Assembly: GCA_022560025.1 (NCBI GenBank)
Contig: JAFISE010000023.1
Span: 62,001 to 126,000, forward strand
Direction: 5' to 3'
Length of the DNA: 64,000 bases
DNA from: Stagonosporopsis chrysanthemi
Lineage: Eukaryota > Ascomycota > Dothideomycetes > Pleosporales > Didymellaceae
The notes beneath the pieces are model-generated. The model saw nothing but the letters and a program-made list of their open reading frames with translations. It was not told the origin of the DNA and ran no database searches. Numbering within the stretch: position 1 is the first letter of the stretch; every line of letters starts with the position of its first letter. The position numbers and the translations under genes were made by a program. This document shows, piece by piece, positions 10,934-21,864 of the stretch.

Positions 10934-11655
10934 ATGGGGTATCTATGCACGCACCTTGTCTCGTCCACCACAATGGCTAACGCATCACAGTATCTCTCGC
11001 GACTCTCGCCACAAGCGCTCCGCTTCCGGTGCGAAGCGCGCATACTACCGCAAGAAGAGGTAAGCAAGCTTCTTGCATAACCCGATCGCATCTCAAGTCA
11101 TGTTTCTAACATGGCTTCAGGGCTTTCGAGAAGGGCCGCCAGCCTGCCAACACCCGTATTGGCTCCAAGCGTGTCCACCTCGTCCGCACCCGCGGCGGCA
11201 ACCGCAAGTTCCGTGCTCTCCGTCTCGACGCCGGTAACTTCTCCTGGGGTTCTGAGGGTATCGCCAAGAAGACCCGTGTCATCGGTGTCGTCTACCACCC
11301 CTCCAACAACGAGCTCGTCCGTACCAACACCCTGACCCGCTCCGCTGTTGTCCAGATCGATGCCGCTCCCTTCAGGCAGTGGTACGAGGCCCACTACGGC
11401 TCTTCCCTCGGCCGCAGGAGGCAGGCCAAGTCTGGCGAGAAGGCCGAGGACATCAAGAAGTCCAACGCTGTTTCCAAGAAGCAGTCTGAGCGTCTCTCCG
11501 CCTCCGGCAAGGTCGACTCTGCCGTCGAGAAGCAGTTCGAGGCCGGTCGTCTGTACGCTGTCGTCTCTTCGCGCCCCGGTCAGTCCGGCCGCTGCGACGG
11601 TTACGTCCTCGAGGGTGAGGAGCTCGCTTTCTACCAGCGTCTCCTCAGGAAGTAA
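10934..11655 (+). CDS. RPS8: 40S ribosomal protein S8 (eS8)
   Basis: Structural protein of the small cytosolic ribosomal subunit. Three exons: 10934-10938 (only ATGGG), 10991-11059 and 11121-11655, giving 202 aa, the normal length. The 5-base first exon is required to make the conserved MGISRDSRHKRSASGAKR start; exon 2 ends in YYRKKR and exon 3 resumes AFEKGRQPANTRIG. Other family blocks are VRTRGGNRKFRALRL, GNFSWGSEG and SSRPGQSGRCDGYVLEG. Codon use is strongly biased to C-ending codons, as in highly expressed fungal genes. Splice sites are canonical. Confidence 0.97.
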
Positions 11656-12277
11656 GGGTGATGTTTGGGGATTCTTCGGTGCATTGGTCAGGTCACAAAA
11701 GGTGTTTAGTCATGTATCTGGTCTGCACAAACGCAGAACTTCGAATGAACAAGGCATGATGATGCCATTTCTCTAGATACCACGAGTCTATGAATTCTCG
11801 ATTTCAACGTTACGTGGTTACTCTGTGCCTTCTGAGCTTACCTTTGGATATTCAAGAATCGTTCTGGACTGATCTGCTGGAATTGTAGAATCGCTTACCA
11901 TGTGCACTTTACATAGGTCGAATTGCATAAGTGCAAGAATTTCGCGCTAGTTGAACGCCGTACCGGCGACCCACCGGCCTTCATCAAGCACTCTCAACAC
12001 CCCTCAGATAACATGGCCTGAGACACCGACCACCGCGGTACTATCTTTCATTTGGAGGGGTACAGACTTCAATTCGTCAGCATGTTGCGAGCTGATTGGA
12101 GCGACATCGGTCGCATGCGTGCTCGGTAGGCCCACTGCGGGTTGACGTGCTTGAGCATGCAGTTGTCGACATCTCCACCTTACAATATGAACGTTATAAA
12201 GAAGCAACGTTGGCAGCCATGACGATACATATCTGGAATATACAAGCTTTGGAGCTTTACAGATAACCACCACAAAC
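11656..12277. other. Intergenic, with TATA box of the flavin monooxygenase at its right end
   Basis: eS8 3' flank and promoter of the next gene. No supported coding sequence. Confidence 0.5.
12194..12200 (+). promoter_or_regulatory. TATA box of the LLM monooxygenase gene
   Basis: TTATAAA lies 78 bases before the ATG at 12278 on the same strand. Confidence 0.45.
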
Positions 12278-13450
12278 ATGCCTACCGAATTCATCTCTCT
12301 AGCATTCCCCAATGCTTCCACAGAACTAGAGCCCATCCCCGGCGCTCCCATAGATCCGGACTTCCTCAAGAGATACTCCCAGAACCTCGATGACTATGGC
12401 TTCAACTACACACTCCAGCCATATGACTCCTCATACTTCGACCCCTTCACCACAGGCGCTACCATTGCCTCTCACACCAAGAACCTCAAGGTCATCATCG
12501 CGCTGCGCCCTAACACCGTCTACCCAACCGTAGCTGCCAAGTCGCTCGCAACACTGGACCAACTCTCCAAAGGCCGTGCAGTCGTCCACTTCATCGCCGG
12601 CGGCAGCGACGTCGAGCAAGCGCGCGAAGGCGACTTCCTCGCCAAAGATGAGCGCTACGGCCGCCTGGAGGAGTACATCAAGATCCTCAAGCGGGCGTGG
12701 GCATCCCCTGACCCCTTTGACTGGGAGGGCAAGTACTACCAGTTCAAAAACTTCAGCAACCGTGTGCGCCCCGTCAACGGGCACAGCATCCCCATCTCCG
12801 TGGGCGGGAGCAGCGACGAGGCGTACCGCGTCGGCGGCAGCCTGGCGGACATCTTCGGGCTGTGGGGCGAGCCGCTCAAGGAGACGAAGCAGCAGATCGA
12901 CCGCATCTACGCCGAGGCCGAGAAGGCCGGCAGGACCGACCGGCCACGCATCTGGGTCACGTTCCGGCCCATTGTCGCAGAGACGGAGGAGCTGGCCTGG
13001 CAGAAAGCCCACCGCACCCTCGACGCGCTGCAGACGCACCGCGACGCCGGCCTGGGCAAGGTCCCCGCCAACGCCCCCGCGCCCCAGAACGTAGGCTCCC
13101 AGCGCCTGCTCGACATTGCGGCCAAGGGCGAGGTGCAGGACCGCGCGCTGTGGTACCCAACTGTGACGGCGACCAACGCGCGCGGGGCGTCGACGGCGCT
13201 GGTCGGCAGCTACCAGACAGTCATTGATTCGATCCTCGACTATGTCGACCTCGGGTGCGAGTTGATTTCTATCCGCGGGTACGACAACCTCAACGACGCG
13301 ATTGACTACGGGCGGTACATCTTGCCGGGGGTGCGGAAGGAGCTGGAGAAGCGGGCGCAGAAGCAGAGCGGGGGTGCGAACGGGACTGCCAACGGGATTG
13401 TGGACAAGGTGGCGAGTGCAGTTGAGAGCGTGACGGTGCGGGACGGGTGA
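12278..13450 (+). CDS. LLM-class flavin-dependent monooxygenase (alkanesulfonate monooxygenase-like)
   Basis: Intronless, 390 aa. It belongs to the bacterial luciferase-like TIM-barrel family and most resembles SsuD/nitrilotriacetate-type enzymes, which use reduced FMN supplied by a partner reductase to cleave C-S or C-N bonds. Family blocks seen: FDPFTTGATIASHTKNLKVI, ALRPNTVYPTVAAKSLATLD, GRAVVHFIAGGSD, KDERYGRLEEYIKILKRAW, then PISVGGSSDEAYRVGGSLAD and a conserved FGLWGEPL. The C-terminal 30 residues are Gly/Ala/Asn-rich and unlike the family. Likely role is sulfonate-sulfur scavenging, but the substrate is inferred from similarity only. Single-exon structure and bacterial resemblance would allow an old horizontal origin; nothing in base composition proves it. 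Confidence 0.87.
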   Translation: MPTEFISLAFPNASTELEPIPGAPIDPDFLKRYSQNLDDYGFNYTLQPYDSSYFDPFTTGATIASHTKNLKVIIALRPNTVYPTVAAKSLATLDQLSKGRAVVHFIAGGSDVEQAREGDFLAKDERYGRLEEYIKILKRAWASPDPFDWEGKYYQFKNFSNRVRPVNGHSIPISVGGSSDEAYRVGGSLADIFGLWGEPLKETKQQIDRIYAEAEKAGRTDRPRIWVTFRPIVAETEELAWQKAHRTLDALQTHRDAGLGKVPANAPAPQNVGSQRLLDIAAKGEVQDRALWYPTVTATNARGASTALVGSYQTVIDSILDYVDLGCELISIRGYDNLNDAIDYGRYILPGVRKELEKRAQKQSGGANGTANGIVDKVASAVESVTVRDG

Positions 13451-13576
13451 GGGTTTGGAGGAGTAACATGTTTTTTTTGTCCCCCACGTCGAAGGGATTT
13501 ACGAGGAATTAGCCTGATATGTAGAAGAATTAACCTACGAACTAGTTCCAGAACCTCTCACCCACAAGCCCAGACT

Positions 13577-13631
13577 AATCCAATCCAATCCCATCCCATC
13601 CCATCCAACCCCATCCCACCCAATCCAATCC
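13577..13631. repeat. Pentanucleotide-like repeat (CCAAT/CCCAT)
   Basis: Imperfect tandem array of CCAAT-C and CCCAT-C units on the plus strand. Confidence 0.7.
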
Positions 13632-13890
13632 ACACCCCCGCAGTCTCCATATCTCTGTGCTCTGCACCAGCACCGCCCCATACCCGAGTGGCGTGGCGTG
13701 GCATGCCCCGGGTCTGCGTGTCCTTGAGCATCCTTACTCCTTACGCGGGGACTGTACTATATTTTCTTTTTCGGGCGTTGTTGTGCTCCATCAAGCTAGC
13801 TGTGCTGGGTTGGGGGTTGTGGTGCTTTGTTGGGGGTTGTTGGGGGTGGTTACAGAGAGGGGGGGAGGGAGGGAGAGCAGGAGGGAGAGT

Positions 13891-14092
13891 GTGTATACGT
13901 GTGTATACGTGTGTATACGTGTGTATACGTGTGTATACGTGTGTATACGTGTGTATATGCGTGTATACATGCGTGTATGTGTGCGTGTATACATGCGTGT
14001 GTGTCTGTGCACATGTGTGCGCGTGTGTGTGCAAACATGTGTGTACATGTGTATGTATGTATGTGTGCGTGCGTATGTGTGTGTGTATAAGA
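13891..14092. repeat. GTGTATACGT minisatellite grading into GT-rich DNA
   Basis: Six perfect 10-base units (GTGTATACGT) at 13891-13950, followed by about 140 bases of degenerate GT/AT alternation. The unit is purine-pyrimidine alternating, a pattern that favours Z-DNA and slippage. Confidence 0.85.
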
Positions 14093-14189
14093 GAGAGATA
14101 GGAGGGGAGGGGGGAGGATATATGGATTGGATAGAGCGGATGAGGAGGTGGTGGCGCGGATTTAGGGGGGAATATATAGAGATTGAGGA

Positions 14190-14345
14190 GTGAGCAGTAA
14201 GTACCAAGCAGTTCGCAGTTCGCAGTAAGCAGTCGGCAGCAAGCAGTTTACAGAAACCGATTTATAGAAACCAATTCGCAGTAAGCAGTTTACAGAAACC
14301 GGTTTACAGAAACCAGTTTACAGTCCGCAGCAAGTACCTCGTCTG
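14190..14345. repeat. Interspersed repeat of CAGTTTACAGAAACC-like units
   Basis: Several imperfect copies of a roughly 15-20 base unit built from GCAGTAAGCAGT and TTTACAGAAACC, spaced irregularly. No protein and no flanking duplication seen. Confidence 0.6.
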
Positions 14346-14612
14346 CAGACGAGTAGCCAACCGCTGGTTAGTTAGTGGGATTAGCATCCCCGCCTTCTTC
14401 TTCTTCTCGAGAGAGCGAGATTACGAGCGGAGAGGAGGACTGTGATAGCAGGACAGGACAGGGGGTGTTGGGAGAGGTGGATAGATAGATGGAACAACGA
14501 CTTGATTCTTCTTCTTCTTCCACTTCTTCTTCGGTCTCTACAATACACAATTCTTACGCATGATCGTGAGCTAGCGACTTACCACCAAGCTCGGTGTATC
14601 AGATTGCTGTAT

Positions 14613-15550
14613 TTACAAAGTGTCCTTGAGCAGCTTGTTCATCTTGGCCATCTTGGCGGAGACGGAGAGGTCGATGGTGCGGTCGCCAATCTCGACAATC
14701 AGGCCGCCGCGGATCTCCGGGTTGACCTTGGACACGACCTTGAGCTTCTGGCCGGCGGCGACGTACTCGGACTTGGTGACGGCGGTCTCGAGGCGGGTGA
14801 GGGTCTTGTTGTCAAGGGGCTGCGGAAGTCAGCGGGTTGTTTTCTGGGGTGGGTTGGGTGGTTGGGTGATTGAGTGATTGGGATTTTGGGCGTCTGGGCT
14901 CAACGTACAGCAGCGCTGGTCACGACCAGCTCGAGCTCGCCGCGGTGCGCGCCCATCAGGACGCTGAAGTTCTGCACAACGCCCTCTAGCACGCCCAGGC
15001 GGTTGTTCTGGGCGAGTGTGTCGAGGAAGTTCTTGACGATGCCCTCCTTGTCCTGGCCGACGTGCTTCTGGAGCTCCTCAACAATCTGCTGCTTGTCGGA
15101 GACGGAGAGGGTCGGGGCGCGGAGGATCTCAGCGAGCTTGGCGTCCTTCTGGAAGACGGAGCCCAGCAGCTCGAGCGACTTTGCGGTACCGTCGAGGGCG
15201 TTGGTCTTGGCGGCAGCGGTGTACTGTTTGACGCATTGCTGTTAGCCGAGTTCTGTCTGTCTGTCTGTCTTTTGTCTTCTGTCTTCTGTCTGTCACATCA
15301 TCGCTGTGCCCGCTTCCAGCCATTGCGGGCGCATTCCATCGCTGCGCCATCGGCCCGCGACCAATTGGGATTGTGGGGGTCGTACCAAAGCGCTGGCGTA
15401 GGTTCCATCGACACCGAAGAGGGCGACCGGAGGCTTGGTTGCGGTGCTGCTGGGTGCGGCGGCAGCGTATCCACGGGCGAAGCGGGCGGCAATGGGGGCG
15501 CGGGGGACACCAGCCCGGAGAGCGGTGCTGAAAGCTCGTGCGGCAGACAT
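14613..15550 (-). CDS. ATP5: ATP synthase subunit 5 (OSCP), mitochondrial
   Basis: Peripheral-stalk subunit that ties the F1 head to the stator of the mitochondrial ATP synthase. Three exons: 15550-15386, 15223-14909 and 14819-14613, giving 228 aa (family usually 210-230). The N-terminus (MSAARAFSTALRAG...ARFARGYAA) is an Arg/Ala/Ser-rich import presequence. The body has PPVALFGVDGTYASALYTAA (across intron 1), GELELVVTSAAPLD (across intron 2) and the OSCP signature region KVNPEIRGGLIVEIGDRTID near the C-terminus. Intron 1 (162 bases) holds a CTGT microsatellite. It is convergent with the monooxygenase gene. Confidence 0.95.
15250..15296. repeat. CTGT/CTTCTGT microsatellite in ATP5 intron 1
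   Basis: Short array of CTGT units followed by CTTTTGT/CTTCTGT variants, inside the first intron of the OSCP gene. Confidence 0.7.
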
Positions 15551-15942
15551 GGCGGGTGGAGGGGAGATGGATTGCGGGATGGGCGAGCTTCGGAGGGCTT
15601 TGGCGTTGCGGTTGCGATGTCGACCTGAGATTCTTCTGCCACTTCGGCCTAAACCGGATCCAGAAAGCCCGTGCTCAACCTTGGGTGCTCAAGATGGGGT
15701 TGCAGGTGGATGGAATTTGTCTAAGTATTTCCAAAGTCGTCACTTGAGAGCTCGGGTGGCACCTTGCATTGTACGTGTCTGTTCACAGTTTCATGGATGT
15801 GCCGTCTTCTACAGCCACTGCACGCCGCCAAGAAACACTCTGATTCAACGTTGGCGAGATGGAGGTAGCTCGACAATCTGATTAGAGTTGTCCATCTCGA
15901 TGAATTGCAAGCTGGCATTCTATTTGAACTACATGCCGCCCC
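15551..15942. other. Spacer between OSCP 5' end and BTN1 3' end
   Basis: Both neighbours are on the minus strand; this holds the OSCP promoter and the BTN1 3' flank. No supported gene. Confidence 0.5.
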
Positions 15943-17401
15943 TCATGTCAATTTGCAGTAGTTCCTACCATGGTCAACCTGCCATCTGCACAGCCCGACC
16001 TCAATCCCCATACTCAAGAATCCGGCGATGCAGATGCCGCCCGAGTCGCTCACGCTGGTGGCGCCCAGACTAAACTCCCGGTCCTCCTTCTTCACGTTGT
16101 CCGTAATCTCCGCGAACGTGCTCACATACACAAGCCCGCCCAGTAGGCCTTCCCAGAAGATGACAACACACACGATGTAGTAGCTCGGGATGAAGTCGAA
16201 CATGGCGTGGAGAGTAAGCAGAATCAGATTAGCAACCTGCAAGAATGCAGGCAAGTAGAGGTGGTGAACGCGTATGAAGGGCGTCGATGATCGCGAGATG
16301 AAGACGCCAACCTGGTAGATGACGGCATATGTGCTGTAGAATGAACGGTACTCGGTGAAGGGAGAGTCGCGGAGTGGGAAGAGAAGAGTGGGCGCTACAC
16401 CCTGGTTGATGGAATATTCGGCCACGTACACTAGCAGCAAAGGAAGCATGCTGGGCGGTGTTAGCATCGCTTCGTGTCTGAGAAATGGCTCCTTACTATG
16501 GGAGGAAGAGACCACGCGCTCGGTTCAAGTTTGCCCTGAAGCTCTTCAATGCCCCGCTTATGCCATCCTCTTTGACAGATGAAAAGGTCCGCCCCGCTGT
16601 TGAGTGCACCGACGATGCCAGTAGCCCGTCGTGCTCCCTTTGGCTCTCCAAGGACTCGTCCGCATCTTGTTGGTCGTCGCTATCTATAGCCTCGTAGTCA
16701 TGGCCTTTGTTCGACCCAGCCTTCAACGGTTCGAGAGGTAGCACGAGGTAGAAGCTCGCCAGCATGATTAGGGGTAAGAAGGAAAAGAGAAACAGGCTGG
16801 TGCTGGGGCTGATGCGCAGCGTGTTCGTTGCAAGGGCGTATGCTCCGGCTCCAATCAAGCCTGCACCGCCCGTGCCAGAACCCCAAGCTGCGAGAGCAAA
16901 GTGGCCGTAGTAGTGTGTCAGTCCCAGGAAGCTGAGCTCGCCGCCGCCGCTGCTCAGACTTGCCAGCATGACACCACACATCTTGAGTGCGATTGTTTTC
17001 GAGTCCTGCAGCGCTGGTGTGAGGGCGATGATGAGCATGCCGCTCGTAGAGAGGGCTACGAAGATCCATATCCGCACGCTGTAAGGTATCCTGTGTATGA
17101 AGTATGGCGCACAGAGCTTGGCCAAGAAGGAGGGGATCACGTCGCAGAGGAGGACCACGCCTTTGGGGACGTCGGCGCCGACGAGGTCGAGGGCGGCAGA
17201 GAGGATGATAACGTAGAGGACATTGTTGATGAGGCCTGGTGTGGTTAGCTTTCTGCGGTGCCTTGCCTATCACACGAAATGCACACCAAACAGCCAAAAC
17301 GCAGCACACACTCGAGGGTCGGCGCCCTCAAAGACAGCTCTCAGACGGGCACGGTAGACGGCCCACGAGGCGGCTGGAGAGCCCGGCATGGGGAGCGGCA
17401 T
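15943..17401 (-). CDS. BTN1: Battenin/CLN3 family lysosomal (vacuolar) membrane protein
   Basis: Multi-pass vacuole/lysosome membrane protein linked in yeast to vacuolar pH and basic amino-acid transport. Three exons: 17401-17287, 17235-16497 and 16450-15943, giving 453 aa. Family blocks: FWLFGLINNVLYVIILSAA (joined across intron 1), LVGADVPKGVVLL, a Ser/Gly segment SLSSGGGELSFLGLTHYYG that is the most conserved CLN3 loop, SGTGGAGLIGAGAYA, then LVYVAEYSINQGVAPTLLFP after intron 2 and FWEGLLGGLVYVSTFAEI. A long hydrophilic loop rich in Asp, Ser and Gln lies at about residues 235-285, between the two membrane halves. A second in-frame ATG four codons in (17389) could also serve as start. Confidence 0.95.
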
Positions 17402-18133
17402 GGGGAGCAGTCTATGACTCTATAGCAAGCGCACACGTCACATAGCAATGCTCAGTTGCCGGTGGTGGTTGGGCACGTGCGGGCTGGGACGAACGGCATG
17501 TGATGGCATGGCAGTGGTAGGCGAGGCGGCGGACGCGGTGTTTGGGCGCCTCGAACGTCACAGCATGAGTGGTGGACACTGGACGCGTGGTGGGTCCGAC
17601 TCAGGGACGCTGCAGGGGTTGGCTCGCGGCTCGCGCTCGCGACGGTTGCCGACTTGGTGTGCTCTGCGGTGCTCTGCGCTGCGCTGCAGATACAGGCGCT
17701 CGCTGGCTGCACACGTCGGCGTCATGGATGCGCGTAGCTCGCAGCGGCCAGCGGTGGCAGCAGGCCGGAGCCAGCTTGGGCGGCGCGCTGCTGCACCATC
17801 ACGTAAACGTCACTTGAGAAGAGAGAATGGACTGGCTTTGCGGGGCGGCGCGACAGGGATCTGATCGCGGCTGCTGGCTTACCTTCCGCGGCATGGATGC
17901 TTTCTCTGCGCATCTTGTGCGCGGTGGCTCACCGTCTTCTCGGGCGTGCTTCTGCTGGGCGACAACAAGCGACCACAAGCGACCACAAAGTCGCGACCAC
18001 GCCTGCTGCTGCCCGTTGGACCTCCTGGGTTCCGGTTCCGAGTCTGTGCATTTCTGCTCTGCCCGCCTCCCGCCCCGCCTGCGCTCTTCGCTGCTGCTCT
18101 ACTGCTAGATGAGCCAAACTGGCTGCTCACACC
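17402..18133. other. Divergent promoter region of BTN1 and RXT3-like gene
   Basis: 732 bases between two divergently transcribed starts, GC-rich with no recognisable coding sequence. Any promoter elements for both genes must lie here. Confidence 0.5.
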
Positions 18134-21100
18134 ATGGACGCCCGCCAGCCCGCGCCGCCGTTCACGCGCCCGCCCGACCGCCATCTGATTCACAATCCGA
18201 ACCACCAGCCGCCGCCCGCCCACGCACACCCTAGCTACGCTCCCTCGACCCACGCGCAGGGACAGCAGTCGCAGCAACCGATGCACGTTCCCTTCTCGAC
18301 CTCGACCGACCCGTACGCGACGTCTCGGCGCGACCCGTTCCTCCCACCGGCCTCGCAGCACATTCGGCAGCGCAGCCACGGGGCCGTCGAGGGCGCGCAG
18401 GCACACAATGAGAGGAGCAGTGACTGGGGACACACAGGTATGCAACGCCGCGGGCATTTTCTTTGGGGGCATGCAGCCCTTGGCTGTGTCTGAGACAAGT
18501 CGCCACGCCCGGTGCTGGGTGCTGGGTGCTGGGTGCTGGGTGCTGGGTGCTGGGTGCTGCTGAGTGCTGGGTGCTGGGTGCTCTGGGTGCTCTGGGTGCT
18601 GGTGGGCCGACTGCTGGCACATGGACGCGCGAGCGACAGCCAGCGGCGACGGCGAGCACTCGTCGCAGCGCACAACGCACCTGCATACTATTTGCTGCAG
18701 GACACGTCGACTGCGGCCGCCCCAGCATGCATCGGAGCTGTGGCGCCAACTTTGCGCTTCTCCACACTTCACCGCCTGTTGCGCGCCGAGTCTGTCGTCG
18801 TCCAGCGCTGTCGCCGACGGCGTCCTGGCCACCGTCGCTGCAGCATCTCGCGACGGCCCTGCCCCAGCCAGCAACCCAACTCCCCTTATTTTCTCCCCCG
18901 CCACGCCATTGCCAGCCGAGTGCAGCGCTGCGACAATGCCTCTGCTGCGCCATGGCCCGGATTGGTTTCTCCGCACAGTTGGCTCGCCAAAGCTGCCCTA
19001 TGCACCTCCTAACCCCTTCTGGCAACAACCGGGCTGATCACTTCTAGTGCGGAATCACGGGAGCTTGTCCTATGGAGCTTCCAACATGCTCTCTCAGTCT
19101 GGCCCTCCGTCCCAGCCATCCATGAGCGCGTCCGGTCCTCCGTCAGGCCCGTCGCCATATGCCTTCGACGGCGCGCGCAGACGATCGTTGAACGGTACGC
19201 CCCCACCCGCCCTGCGGCAAGCTAACGGCCCCGCGTTTGCGAATCAAGCTCCGTCTCATGCTGAACTTTGACCAGCTCCCTCCCATGACCCTGCATCCTT
19301 CGCCCGCTCACCAATGCCGCCGCCCTCATCGCCCCCACAACAGCACGCGCATCCTTCGCAACCGCATCGCCCCCCGTACACGTCGCATTTCGGTCCTAGC
19401 AGAGAGCTGCCCGGCCTTGGACAGGCGCATCGCCCAGGGAGCAGCATGTCCATCTCATCTCTCATCGGCGGAGGCGATGCAAGCGCTGCTGTTCAGACAT
19501 CCCAACCACAGCCGTCGCCCCCGACACACGCGTCGCAGCTCAACAGCCACAGCATGCAGCCACCCTCGCCCAGACGCGCCTTCCAACCGGGCGCACGGTC
19601 AGACTTCGCCCTCTTTCGTCGGCAGTCCTCCCCCGACAGGGCAACGTCTGCCAGCACCTCGAGGGCATCAGAAGGCCCTGGCTTTTCTGCTGCCTCACCA
19701 CCGAGTCGATCGTACAGTGCCCACGGCTCGCCCAACCCAAGCAGACAGTCTCTGCCACCCTCGTATCATAACTACAAGCCATCAGGATTTCCATCCCAAC
19801 GCCTCTTCGGACCTTCACCGAACGACCCACTTGCTCGAGATACCCGTCAGCCGCCCGGAGGCGTACCGCCTCGTCCAAACAGCCAGCCCAACGTTCCGCC
19901 AGGCCCAGTCGAACGGGAAGGAGCGTCGCACGATGCATCAGGGGGGCGTCGTGGCGCTTACGGCCAGCCTGAAGAGCGACGCCGAACGTTGGGAGAACAA
20001 TCGAGACCTGATGCAGCAGAGCTTTTGCGAGGGATAGGCCGCGGCGCAACAGATAAGAACCGACCAGTCACAGTGCATCCCGTTTCGCAGTCTGCCTTCA
20101 ACCCTCCTCGGGACCAACAAGGCGCGACTGGCGCCAACGAGCCTTCGCGCAGTCTATGGCGACCACCGCCACCGAGCGAGCCTCCTCGTGACGTCGCTGA
20201 CACGCATCGAGACGAACCCTCAGGAGCTTATCGCAGCTACGGCACTTATCCACCTCCCGCACCAGGGCCTCCACGGTACGGGCCATCGACGCTGAGCGAG
20301 ATGGCGCCAAGGCGAAGCCTGGATCAGCTAAGCAACCGCGTAGTCGAGCAGTACCATGCGCCGCCTACCTCAGATCCAAACTCGAAGGAGCGTCATCAGA
20401 CTGAACCCCTCGCTCGTTCTTTCTCTTCGGGTGGCCATTCGTACCTTGGACGTTCCATGTACGGGGAGCCGATGCAGCATTCCAAGTCGCATATTGGCTT
20501 GGGATTGGAGGAGAGCAGGAGAACAGGCCGCGCTTCTCCCTTACCCCAAGCCGTGCAGGGTGCACAAGCGCCGCCCTTCATGACAGGCAAAGATCCTGGA
20601 ATCAAGAGCGAGTTCGGGCGCATGTTCTCCGGTCTAGGCGGCTTAGGATCGTCGACTCCATTGCGTGGAAGCCCGCTGCCACAAGCTCTTCAGGATGGAC
20701 AAGAGCCTGGTGAACTCATGAGGAGGATCGGCTCGCAGCAGGGCAGGAAGCCGAAGAGGGTCAAGGACGAAAGCAACGTCTTCGATGATGACAGCAACGA
20801 TGGCAGAGGAACCCCAACGGGTGTGCGAGGCGCCAAACGCAACAAACACGCTCACTCCCATCATTACCATCCGCAACACCACCAGTAAGTAACGAGCTTG
20901 TCTTGAATGCCCATCAACTGACTGTATCAGTCATCACCATCACCATCACCACCATGATGACCCGGCTTCGACAGCACCCGGCGCCGTGAATGGACGACAG
21001 TCTAGCGTGCCGCGCAGTGGACCCGCGCAGCCTGTGCACCACCACCACCATATTCAAGGCACACCGCATCATCATCACCACCACCATCATCACACACCCC

Positions 21101-21864
21101 GTGCAGCACCACCGGCTGCCAAGCTGCCTCCCAAGGTTCACGACGTCCAGGCCGTTCTCGAGGAGGCCGCCAGACTCCCACGCAGGCACCTTGGGTCACA
21201 GGTATACGAGGCTACTACGGAGCTGCCCAGGCCGAACTCGTCGTTGGACGATCAGTTTGGATACGCGTCCAAACCCAATCGACTACCTCGGTTCGAGATC
21301 AACCCCATCAACTGTACCTTCACTATCAGGGTACCGCGGTTTTATCTCAGACCGAGGCAAAGGCAGCACATTGTCTTGGAGCGGCATCTGTGGGGAGCAC
21401 GTGTCTACCGCGACGACTCAGATCCCATTGCTGCTGCCATACACTCCGGATGGATTCGGGGAGAGTGGGACGATACCGTCGATGTTGGCATGCTTGACCC
21501 ACGCCTCACAGCGCCGAATGACCCAACCGATGCCGAGGACACACTCAACAAAATCCCCGCCGCTCCTGTGACGCCTCCCGCAGATATGGATCTTCAAATC
21601 GAGATTCTCATTCTGCCGCAGCTGCAGGAGTACACTGGCTCTGTCGAGTACGGCATCTCGAGCCGGCAGAGCAAAACGCATGATGGCTTGAGCTTCATGA
21701 TCAACAAGATCAGATGGGTTGAAGAGGGCATCGGCAGTCGTGGGCAAGAGCGCACAGCGGCGGCGCTGAGGCGTAGGCTGGATGCAAGCGCAGCCCTCCT
21801 TGCCCTCATGAACGGCGGTGGCAATCTTCACCGTCCAAACGGCTTGACGAAGATGCATGCCTGA
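18134..21864 (+). CDS. RXT3: RXT3-domain protein, Rpd3L histone deacetylase complex subunit
   Basis: Predicted nuclear subunit of the large Rpd3 deacetylase complex that represses transcription. Four exons: 18134-18437, 19048-19194, 19276-20884 and 20931-21864, giving 997 aa. The first two thirds are disordered and rich in Pro, Ser, Gln and His. Two poly-His tracts (about 10 residues each) sit at the exon 3/4 junction and shortly after. The conserved Rxt3 domain lies at roughly residues 790-930, with LPRFEINPINCTFTIRVPRF, RPRQRQHIVLERHLWG, VYRDDSDPIAAAIHSGWIRG and LQIEILILPQLQEYTGS. Intron 1 is 610 bases, very long for this genome, and holds a GGTGCTG array. The domain is certain; the exact start and intron 1 ends rest on reading-frame continuity. 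Confidence 0.87.
18511..18604. repeat. GGTGCTG heptanucleotide array in RXT3 intron 1
   Basis: About 12 units of GGTGCTG, perfect for the first half and then interrupted by TGAG and CTCT variants. It lies inside the 610-base first intron. Confidence 0.85.

Larger units (their letters stand above)
13451..14612. other. Repeat-filled spacer between convergent genes
   Basis: About 1.2 kb between the 3' ends of the monooxygenase and the ATP synthase OSCP gene. Three kinds of tandem or interspersed repeat fill most of it. Open frames here (up to 178 codons) read the repeats and are not genes. Confidence 0.7.

Noticed and set aside
13891..13960. Possible CRISPR-like array
   Set aside because: Units are 10 bases and contiguous with no unique spacers, in a eukaryotic genome; a minisatellite.
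13657..14193. 178-codon Val/Cys/Tyr-rich frame
   Set aside because: Reads the GTGTATACGT minisatellite; repeated VYTCVYVCIR pattern is a consequence of the DNA repeat.
17879..18976. 365-codon minus-strand frame
   Set aside because: Runs through the BTN1/RXT3 promoter and across RXT3 exon 1 and intron, including the heptamer array; no recognisable protein.
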